Below, in pieces: positions 8,683-17,728 of a stretch of DNA of 64,000 nucleotides. The stretch is from Caulochytrium protostelioides. Lineage: Eukaryota; Chytridiomycota; Caulochytriomycetes; Caulochytriales; Caulochytriaceae. Under the pieces are notes generated by a model. It saw only the letters and a list, made by a program, of their open reading frames with translations. It was not told where the DNA came from and made no database searches. The DNA lies in NCBI GenBank assembly GCA_003615045.1, contig ML014114.1, forward strand, positions 124,001 to 188,000, read 5' to 3'. Position 1 is the first letter of the stretch, and each line of letters starts with the position of its first letter. The position numbers and the translations under genes are program-made.

Positions 8683-9633
8683 TCAGGCATGCGCATCCGG
8701 GTAGGTCTCGTACGGGGCTTGGGCACCGTTGGTCCGGATCTGTTTCTGTAAACGCGAGATCTTGCGGTCGCGGGCCCGGATGTCTTTCTGATACGCTTCC
8801 ACCATACTCAGCAGCGTCTGCTCGTCGGGCGGCGCCGACGACCGTCCGAACTCGCTGCCGCGGTCGTCGCCCGCCGCGCCACCGTAGGCCTTGACGAGCT
8901 CATCAGCCTCCAGCGTCACGCACCGCGCGCCCTCCCCGCCGCTCGCCATGCGCGGCGGTGATCCTGTCGGGGACCCTGACGGCGTAGAGATGGCGCGGGT
9001 GCGCTCGTCCAGGATCTCGGCACACAACGACAGCATCAGCAGCGGATTGCGCGTGTGGCTGAGCTCCGCGGCGGCCGCGACGGCAGCGGCGGCGGCGCCG
9101 CCGTCGCCCATCCGCTTTGCGCCGCCGCCGCCGCCGCCCGTTTCGGGCGTCATGGACGGCGTAATGAGATGCGAGACGTCCGGCAACGTCGCGCGCGACG
9201 GCGGGCCCGCCATGCTGCTGATGGACATGCGGTCCAGCGCCATCGGGTCCGTCCCGAGCGCCTCCGGCGCCGACCGGTCGTCCCGACCGGCGCCCTCGGC
9301 GCCTGGCCGGTGGGGGCGCACCCGGCGCTCGGCCGTGAGCCAGCTCGGCCGGCGGTCCGGCGACGGCGCGGACGCCGGCCGGCCCCAGGCCATGTGGCGC
9401 CGGTCGACGGGCCGCTGCGCCTCGACGGCGCCCGGCTCGTCCAGGTCACTGCATGCCCTGGCGGCGTCCGCGTCGCCCGCCCATGGCCGCAGCGTGTCCG
9501 GACTCTCCCGCAGGTCCAGACCGTGGTGCAGGACCTGCTTGGCCGTGGCCGTGTCGCCGCGGTTCGGCCGAGCGGCGGCGCTGTGCGGCGTCGACGCGGG
9601 CGACGACACGGAAGACGACGGCGCGGGCGACGC

Positions 9634-9673
<40 letters not shown>

Positions 9674-11541
9674 GTCGGTGCGATCGCCGGGTCCGGCAGA
9701 CGATGCGACGCCGGGTGCGTGAGATGGGATGAGTGTGTGACCGACGGCGGCGGCTGCACGTGGGCGAGATACGGCGACCCGTGTGGAGGCGGCAGGTGCG
9801 ACGGCGGCAGCATTGCCATCGTGCCCTTCATCGGGCGCATCCCGTCCATCCCGTCCGCCGACGACGACGACGCCAGCGGCGGCTGCCCCATGATGCGGGG
9901 GCTGCTAAGCGCGAGCGCCGAAAGACTCAGCGTCGGGTCGGCGTCCCGGCCGCTGATGGCGGGGCTGTTGTAGCCCGATGTCGTGCTGGATGAGACAACC
10001 GACGACGTCCGCGCGAGCCTCATCGGATGCAGCGGCGGCGACGGGCTTTCACCGAGGTCTTCGCGGTACTCATTGAGTGGCATCGTGGTGGGTCCCATTG
10101 AGCCGGCGGCGGCGGCGGCAGCGACGGCAGCGGCCTGCATCGCGGCCGTGGCGGAGGCGGCCGCGCTAGCGGTGGAGGGGGGCGGCGGCGGCATATCGTC
10201 GACGGGCACGGTGCCCGCGGTAAAAAGGGTTGACCCTGGGATGCGCGGTTGGTCGCGGGTGATCTGACTCGGGAAGCCATAGTCGGCCGTCTCGGCGCTA
10301 GTGGACGCACGCGTGTCGGACGCTACGGCACAGGAGTCGGCGTCCTTGAACCCCTTCGCGTGCGGGTTGTAGTCCTTCTTGAGTGCATTGACGCGCTCAT
10401 TCTGATAGTGCGTGACGGCGATGAAGCGCGTCTGGTTCCAGAGGAACGTGGTCGTGCGCGCCTGCTGGCCCATCTCGTGCGGCAGTGGATACGCGATCAT
10501 GTGCAGCCGCGGCTGGTACATGTGGAACGACGTGCACGGGAAGTGGCCCTTCCCGAGGTGCGCGACGCCGTTGCTCTCGTAGTCGATCTGGTCCTGGACC
10601 ATCCGGGGGCCGCGCGCGACGGCGGCTTGGACCCACCGGTTGGAGATCTTGGCCTTCACGAACGAAATGCCGTTGGCCATCCAGAACTCGCCGGACTGGC
10701 TAGCGAGCGGATTCAGATAGAGCTCGGGCGCCGGGTGTACGCTGCCTTCGACGTCGACGTCAGTGGCTTGGTGCCACGTGCCGTTGAGGAAGCGGAACCG
10801 ACACGGTGTCAGCAGCGCGATGTCCAGATAGAAGCGGTAGCGCCGCTTGGGTTCGAGATGCACGGCGTAGAAGCGCAGCGTCGGGAACAAGCAGCGCCCA
10901 ATCTTCGTGATGATCATCTCGTTCTGCACGCTGTGGAACTGGTTCCACAGTTCGACGTTCTCGAGCCCGACGAGGGGCAGGTTCGATGAGGGCATCTTCG
11001 GCGGCAACTTGGGGCCCGTACCAGCCGCAGCTTCGGCGGGCCTACCGGCAACCCGCGACGCCATGGGCGCCGGCATTGCGAAGGGCCCGGGCGATGGCGA
11101 GGCCGCCATGGGCGCCAGCCGGATCGGCATGAGCTTCCGCTTGGAGTGGCTCAGGTTGCGGCGCGGCGCGAGCCGGGCGGCGGCCGGGTCGAACGGATCG
11201 GGCCGGGACGCCCAGCTCCCGTCGGTCTGCTCCGAGTCGATGCTGGACTCGGAGTCGCTGTAGTCCGCGTCATGGGTGCTGCGGGCGTCGCTGTCCTCGT
11301 GGCGGTGCGGCCAGCCGCCACTCGGCTGCGTGAGCACACGCTCGCGGAGAGATCGGCTGCCGCTAGACCCCGACGTCGCGCTGAGTTTGTATGGCAGCGC
11401 GGGCCGCACCGCATCGCGTCCGCCATCTGCGACATCGTCGAGCGTGCGCTTCCGCAGGGACGAGAAACTCCGCTCGGACTCGGTGTCCGTGGCCGCGTCC
11501 TGATGCTGCCAGTCGTAGAGGGCCTTGTCAATAGACTTCAT
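8683..11541 (-). CDS. T-box (Brachyury-family) transcription factor
   Basis: Sequence-specific DNA-binding factor of the T-box family, acting in the nucleus. In the 952-residue ORF the T-box spans about residues 193-400. It opens with VELWNQFHS and EMIITKIGRCLFPTLRF, passes through FWMANGISFVKAKISNRW, and closes with YQPRLH, TRFIAVTHYQNERVNALK and DYNPHAKGFKD, all matching the family core. An insert of roughly 25 residues lies between the ISNRW strand and SFHMYQPRLH. The N terminus is acidic/Ser-rich. The C-terminal half is low complexity (poly-Ala, poly-Ser, Pro), and the last 45 residues (MVEAYQKDIRARDRKISRLQKQ) form a short predicted coiled coil. T-box genes occur in animals, some holozoan protists and early-branching fungi but not Dikarya (general knowledge). 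The target genes are unknown. Confidence 0.93.
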
Positions 11542-13975
11542 GGTGGGCCGTCACGTCTGCGTCGAGTGACCACGGTGCGGCTGTTCCTGCTGCGGCTGAT
11601 GTTCACCTAGTTCTTGCCTAGGTCACGTGCGGCGTCGCAGTGCGACGTCGCGCTTGCCTGGTCGAGATAAATCAGCACGAAGGTTCGGTCACAGCATGAA
11701 GGATGGTAGGAGGATCGGAGGAGGGATCGACACAAGCGCAGAGTAGGGGGACACAAAGAAAAGAAAGGGGAGGGATGCGGTTGAGAGAGGCGAGCGCAGT
11801 CTGTTTCAGTGTGCCACCCTTTTGCTTGAGGGAATCCGAGGGTAAGATGGCGATGCCGAATGCCGATGCCGACGCGGATGTCTACGTATCCGCCCGACCC
11901 AGTCGACGCCCTCGCTCTGCGTCATGCATCCTGGCGCCATATCGTCTGACCCATGTCCAATCCTGTTACCATCTGACTTCATGATCCTACTCGTTCGTTT
12001 GCTCCTCACCACGATGGCAATGACGTCTGGGTGGCCCCAGTCGTCCGCAACTTATATGGCTTTCCCTTCTGGGCAGCCGATCGCGCGCTCGCCTCAAACC
12101 CCCCACCAGGGACGTCTCATGGGGGGATGCCAACGCATCCTGGCCATCACTCTCGGTCCCTGTTTCGTTGCGCATCGGCCGTGACCCACGCACACGTTGG
12201 GTTTGGTCGACGATGACAGCGTGTGTGCGAGCGCCCAAACGTCCGTGCGATAGCCCAGAGACGGCCGGGTGAGACGGCCGGCGCCGCTATTGAAAGGGCG
12301 TCCGCCACTTGCACCGACCGAGGCCGACGCTGCCGTGTGGCATGCCTTCCTCGTCGGCAGCTGCCCACGGCTGCCCTGCGGCCTCGCCGCATGCGGACCG
12401 CGTATGGGGCTACCCATCACCACATGACCCGGCGCCGCTTTGACGTCGACACCGCATCATTTGCGCGGCGATTAACACGGCCTGCAAACCAGCAGTCACG
12501 TACGCCATCGAGAGAGTGCGCTGGGGGCCCCAGCACCGGCGAGAGCGCCAGGGAAAGCGCGAGAGAATGGGAACGCGGTCGCCTCCTCCCGTGTATCACC
12601 CGATCCCGGCGGGAGGTCTGCCGGATGATCAGCGACCGGGGACAGGGCATCCCGTCAAGCACGGCGTTGATCGCGTTGACAAGCCGAGAATATGGCGGTC
12701 GCTGAACCATCGATAGCACGCGCCAGACAGGGTCGAATCGCACGAGGCGACTCAGGGCGCGGCGTGCCCACCACTCGTCGCTGGGCAGATTGGAGTGGGA
12801 CCCTGCGGGCGCTCTGAGCGTGGGAGCGGCCACTGTCGCGCCACATGCCCACTTCCGCAGCGCCGGGGATCCGCCCATCCTGTCGCCCTGTCCTGTCAGT
12901 TCCGCGTCACATCTGCGAGTCGGCAACACCGCCCGTCCTCGGATCGACCGCCGATGGCGTTCCTTCTTCCCTGTTCATGACGCAGTGCTCACCTTCCAAT
13001 GCTCATTGCTCACTTCCCAATGCTCCATGCCCAATGCTCAATACTCAGTCATGGCGCTGCGCATGGCGCGTGATGAATACCCACGCGGGGGGAACCGCGA
13101 TGCCAATGCCGGTTGATGCCCCGCGATACGGCCGATCCCCGGGGTCCCGAGCACGGCGCCTTCCGCGCCGTCAACGGTTGCTGTGGCGTGTGGAGGGGGA
13201 GATAGGTGCGGCGCGACGCCACGTCACGCGTCAAAGAAAACAAAGAAACGGTGTGGAAGGGACGTTGCCGCGCCCATGGCTCCTACGACGTTGCCGCGAA
13301 CGGCCGCGCGGCGCTTCCCATTCCTGCTCGCCGTGATGGATGAACGTCGCAAGCCTGGGGTACGGTATGGCCTGGCTGAGCATGCCCGCAGGACATGCTC
13401 GTTGGTCACTTGCGGCGGTGCCGCCGCGGCTGGGTCGTCCCCGACGGCGGCTGGCTCGCCCACGCGGTTCTCACGGGCTCCGCCCTTCGTCTGACATGCG
13501 ACGTCATGGCTATGAGCGACGGCCAGCATCCGGGTATCACATGGCCCGGGGTGCAGCGAGGGTCCCAGGGTAGCGACGGCGAGCGCCTTCCTCGGGCCGC
13601 TTGCGTTCTGCCCACTACGACCACCACGACAACCACGGCGTTTGATCCTTGCGTTTTGCCTTGCCTTGCCTGGCTTCGTCTCGCTTTGCTCTGCTTTGCT
13701 TTGCATTGCTTTGGTTGGCCGCAGATCCAGTTTTCGCACCGCGTGAGAGCGAGGCCCTTCGCCGTTGGCCACTCGTGGGCTGCGCGTCCGGAGACCGCGT
13801 GAAGGAAGGACACGCAGACAGTGACCGCACGGTCGCCTGAGAACGGCGGAAGGGGATGACTCGCTGTAATGCGCCGCGGCACCACCGCCATCCCGCATCG
13901 CGGCGAAGACCGTCGGCCGCAGCATCGGCCGCCGCATCGCCATCGGCTTCCGGGGCGGCGGCGGCGACAACACGC
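11542..13975. other. Long intergenic region between T-box gene and the two-exon gene
   Basis: About 2.4 kb with no gene I can support. ORFs on both strands are Arg/Ala/Pro-rich and overlap one another. Local simple structure includes imperfect repeats of CAATGCTC at about 12995-13045 and a pyrimidine-rich, TTTGC-rich stretch at about 13645-13715. It would contain the upstream region of the divergently transcribed T-box gene. An in-frame ATG at 13856 could extend the next gene 40 codons upstream. Confidence 0.5.
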
Positions 13976-14988
13976 ATGACGGACGCGCAGCTGCTACACG
14001 TCATTCTGGATACCTATCTCGAAGAAGCGCTGTGCACGGTGCTGCAGATCCTGCGGCGGCGCACGGGCTCCCACGATCATGCAGACGACGCGATCGCGCC
14101 CCTCTGCACGCATTTCTCGACGATGCTGGCGCTCGTTTCCGGTAAGGACTTGCGTAGTGACGACAAACGCCAAATCTAGCTCCCACCGCTCTTGCCTGTG
14201 ACATGTTACGCAAATCAGAGAACTCACACTCCCCTGAAATGACGGTATTTCCCTCGATGATGGCCACGGCCCCATGGGTGACGTTCTTGCGTCACACATC
14301 ACGGCATGCGCCAACAGAGGTCTGGGTGCGCAACAAGCGCGGCTGGCCGTGGCACTTCGAAACCCGCAAAATCATGACCCAGCTCTGCATTCACTGTGAT
14401 GACATCTCGGCCCCAGGGTCCTTCGGCGCCATGAACATCCGCCAGGCCCTGCCGCGGTTTCTGGACATCTCGGAGCAAGTCATTCGAGCGCTTCCTCCCG
14501 TATCATCCGATGCACCCGACTCAGAGGCGGTTCCTGCCGTCGAAGCGGCCGTCCGCAACGGCGATGCGGTGCATCCCCACGAGCGGCGCGGCACCGCGGG
14601 AAACAGCGTCATTGGCGGCCAGGACTGGTGCGACCTGCTGCTTCGGCTCGAGGGCTCGGCGATCGTCCTCGCACGGTCGGTGGATCCTGCAGCTGACATG
14701 GCGCAGATCAGCAAGTGGCAGGACCGCCCGGCCGTGGTGGAGCGGATCTCCGCTGCGCAGCGCCGCCAGCTCGCGGCCCAGCAGCAGCGCTTGTTCACCG
14801 ACGATCTCCCGACCGCGCGCAAGCATCTGGACCGGCTGTTGCGCGCGCGGTCTGTGTATGATGCCACCGTCTGCTTTATCGAGAATGCTCAAGCGGCGCT
14901 GCCATCGCACTTGTTGTCGAATTGGCTCGCGGGCGATCTGGCTCCGAATGGCGAGACATCGTCGCCCCTGGCGCGCCCGCCGCGTTAG
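13976..14988 (+). CDS. Hypothetical protein, two exons
   Basis: I do not recognise this gene. Exon 1 (13976-14141) encodes MTDAQLLHVILDTYLEEAL and LALVSG. A 77-nt intron (14142-14218) begins GTAAGG and ends CAAATCAG. Exon 2 (14219-14988) reads on in frame from ENSHSPEMTVFPS to a TAG stop, giving 311 residues. Without splicing the frame stops within the intron, which supports the intron. The best-structured part is WVTFLRHTSRHAPTEVWVR and RKIMTQLCIHCDDISAPGSF, with CIHCDD as a single CxxC-like pair. A charged helical segment follows (QRRQLAAQQQRLF, HLDRLLRARSVYD). No signal peptide or membrane segment is seen. An upstream in-frame Met at 13856 would add a low-complexity 40-residue N terminus. 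It is transcribed in the same direction as NSUN2, 322 bp upstream of it. Confidence 0.6.
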
Positions 14989-15310
14989 CACCCCTTTTTT
15001 TGGTTTTGGGCGGAGTTTTTCCTTTTTCTTGCTTCGTTGTCGGCCTCGATGGGGAGTGGGCGCGGGGCGCTGGAGGGCAAGCATAGAGGCACGCACAAGC
15101 TCACCATCAGCATGATGCAGCGATAGCCTCTCGAGAGACGTCGGCCACAGGCGAGAGATGTGGATAAGTTGATGAGGGGGAGGTTGGATGGGAGCGCCGG
15201 CATACCGATATATGAGAGCGTTTCTCGATAGGAGCTGTCGAGCGCATCTCTCGCTCTGTGCCGCCTCGTTTCTCCGCCGCCCCCACCCCACTGCTCCTCG
15301 TACCGTCACG

Positions 15311-17605
15311 ATGGGCAAGAACCACCGCCGCCGCGGCAAGCCCAACGGCAAAGTCGTCAATTGGCTCGAAATCGAAAAGGACAATGCCCTCTACACGGCC
15401 TACTACGGCGCCCAGGGGCTCTTCAGCGACCCCGCGGAGATGGAGACCATGAAGCAGGCGTTCCGCGAAGAGCTGCCCACCACCTTCCGCTTCACGGGGA
15501 ACCGCGCGAGCTCCCAGGAACTGGTCGCGATCATGAAGGATCAGTTCTTTGGTGATCTGACGGGCACCGCCGTCGTGCAGCGCCGAGCGCGCGTCGAGCC
15601 TGCCACCACGGACGTCGCCACGACGGCGTCGACGGCGTCGACGGCCGATTCGTCGACGGCCGACTCGTCGGCGCAGTCTTCGCCCGTGCCTGTCGATGCT
15701 CGCGGCCCGGACGCCGGGCTGACCACGATCACCGAGACCGTCGACCTGGCGCCGCCCGTCGAGCTGCCCTGGTACCCGGACGGCCTCGGGTGGCAGTTCA
15801 ACTGCAGCAAGGGCAACCTGCGTAAGGTGGCGCCCGTGACGGCGTTCCGCAACTTCCTCGTGGCGGAGACCGAAGTCGGCAACATCAGCCGCCAGGAAGC
15901 CGTGAGCATGGTGCCGCCGCTGTTCCTGGACGTGCAGCCGGGCCACATCGTGCTGGACATGTGCGCGGCGCCGGGCAGCAAGACGGCGCAGATTCTGGAA
16001 GCCATCGACCAGGCCGACAGCGGCGACCTCCTCCAGGGCATGGTCGTGGCCAACGACGCTGACTACGAGCGCGCGCACATGCTTGTCCGCCAGTCGAAGC
16101 GGCTGCACTCGCCGACCCTTATCGTGACGTGCCACGACGCGCAGTTCCTGCCGTCGATCCGCGGCACGCGCGCCTCGGGCCGCGTTGTCCAGTTCGACCG
16201 CATCCTGGCGGACGTGCCCTGTTCGGGCGACGGCACCCTGCGCAAAAACAAGCAGATCTGGTCGTCGTGGAACCCCAAGAACGGTAATGCGCTGCACCGC
16301 CTGCAGTTGCTGATTGCGGAGCGCGGCGCGCGCCTGCTCAAGATCGGCGGCCGCATGGTCTACTCGACGTGCTCGCTGAACCCCTCCGAGAACGAGTCGG
16401 TCATCGCCGAACTCATTTGGATCACGGGCGGCGCCCTGCGCTTGGTCGACGTCTCCCGCGAGCTGCCGGCGCTGAAGCGCGCGCCGGGGTTGACCACGTG
16501 GAAGGTCATGTCGCCCAAGGAAGTGCTGTATGAGCGCTGGGACGACGTGCCCGAGGCCGACCGCAACCGCACCGTGTTTCCGACGCTGTTCCCGCCGCCC
16601 AACGCCGCCGAGCTGCATCTCGAACGCGCGATGCGCATCTACCCGCACTACCAGGACACCGGCGGGTTCTTTGTCGCCGTCCTCGAGAAGGTCAGCGAGT
16701 TTGGCCAGATGGACCAAATTTCGACGGCAACAGCGACGGCCTCGACCACCGCGGCGATGGCGACGGCAGCGAGCCCCACGGCTGCCGATGCTGTCAATGC
16801 TGACGATGCTGTCGATGGCGTTGATATCGCCGACGCGCGCGTGCCCGAGTGTGATGGTGCGTCGGTGACGCCGCAGACGCCGGAGGCGAAGCGCCCCAAG
16901 CTGGATGATGAGGCGGCCGACGCGGCCGATGCGGTTGCTGCGACCAGCGAGAACGGGACCGTTGCGAAGGCGGGCGGCAAGCGGTCACGCAGCGCAAAGC
17001 CGAGCAAGGAAGATGAGTTTGTCTTCTTGGACCCGGTCCAGCATGCGACCGTGATGTCAGACCTGCGCTCGCAGTTCGCGCTGCACGACACGTTCCCCTT
17101 CGACCAGTGTCTGGTGCGCACGACCTCCGACAGCGTGCGCAACATTTACATCGTGTCGCGCGCCGCCAAGGAAGCGATCCAGACGAGCAACGAGAACAAG
17201 CTGCGCATCGTCAACAGCGGGGTGTGCGTGTTCAAGTACACGCGCACCAGCGACAAGAACATTCCGTGCTACCGCTTTTCGAGCGACGGCCTCACCGTGC
17301 TCAAGCCGTTCCTCGGCGCCGACTTTATCGTCTCGATTCCCCGCGTTGACTTCCTGCTGCTGCTCTCGGCCGAGGGCAACCCTTTGTTCACGGCGTTCTC
17401 GCCCGCCTTTCAGGCTGACCTGCAGCGCCGCAACGCCGGGTCCTACATCCTGCGCTACACGCCCTCCGAGGCCGACGAGGGCCACGTGCGTCTGCCGATC
17501 GAGATCCCCATCTACCGCGCCCCGATGTCGCTGGGCCTGCTGGTCGACAAGCACGAAAAGAAATCGATCCTACACCGCATCGGCGGCGGCGGTCCCGACC
17601 TCTAA
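15311..17605 (+). CDS. TRM4: tRNA (cytosine-5)-methyltransferase Trm4/NSUN2
   Basis: Uses S-adenosylmethionine to make 5-methylcytosine at several tRNA positions; nuclear/nucleolar (family knowledge). The 764-residue protein starts MGKNHRRRGKPNGKVVNWLE at 15311. An upstream in-frame Met at 15188 would add 41 residues without homology and was not chosen. The SAM-binding motif LDMCAAPGSKTAQ is near residue 215. Motif IV, DRILADVPCSGDGTLRKN, holds Cys304, and motif VI, VYSTCSLNPSENES, holds the nucleophile Cys354. The NLRKVAPVTAFRNFLV text and the C-terminal PUA-like region (FVFLDPVQHATV onward) are typical of NSUN2, separated from the catalytic core by an Ala/Asp-rich linker (about residues 475-570). 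It converges on the SCYL1-like gene with 123 bp between stops. Confidence 0.95.
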   Translation: MGKNHRRRGKPNGKVVNWLEIEKDNALYTAYYGAQGLFSDPAEMETMKQAFREELPTTFRFTGNRASSQELVAIMKDQFFGDLTGTAVVQRRARVEPATTDVATTASTASTADSSTADSSAQSSPVPVDARGPDAGLTTITETVDLAPPVELPWYPDGLGWQFNCSKGNLRKVAPVTAFRNFLVAETEVGNISRQEAVSMVPPLFLDVQPGHIVLDMCAAPGSKTAQILEAIDQADSGDLLQGMVVANDADYERAHMLVRQSKRLHSPTLIVTCHDAQFLPSIRGTRASGRVVQFDRILADVPCSGDGTLRKNKQIWSSWNPKNGNALHRLQLLIAERGARLLKIGGRMVYSTCSLNPSENESVIAELIWITGGALRLVDVSRELPALKRAPGLTTWKVMSPKEVLYERWDDVPEADRNRTVFPTLFPPPNAAELHLERAMRIYPHYQDTGGFFVAVLEKVSEFGQMDQISTATATASTTAAMATAASPTAADAVNADDAVDGVDIADARVPECDGASVTPQTPEAKRPKLDDEAADAADAVAATSENGTVAKAGGKRSRSAKPSKEDEFVFLDPVQHATVMSDLRSQFALHDTFPFDQCLVRTTSDSVRNIYIVSRAAKEAIQTSNENKLRIVNSGVCVFKYTRTSDKNIPCYRFSSDGLTVLKPFLGADFIVSIPRVDFLLLLSAEGNPLFTAFSPAFQADLQRRNAGSYILRYTPSEADEGHVRLPIEIPIYRAPMSLGLLVDKHEKKSILHRIGGGGPDL

Positions 17606-17728
17606 GTTGGACTGGCAGCCCCACTGACCATGAACGATGAACCAAATCCCGCAGACTTCCCATGAAATTAAATTAAATGACGACCCGTAGAAAAGACAGC
17701 GGCGAGGTCATTTCACCCCGCAGACCCA

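Noticed and set aside
9610-9670. GAC/ACG triplet run as a microsatellite element
   Set aside because: It encodes poly-Ser within the T-box protein's low-complexity tail and needs no separate explanation.
15107-16717. 536-codon minus-strand ORF opposite TRM4
   Set aside because: Shadow of the TRM4 coding strand; its composition mirrors the complementary codons and no domain is visible.
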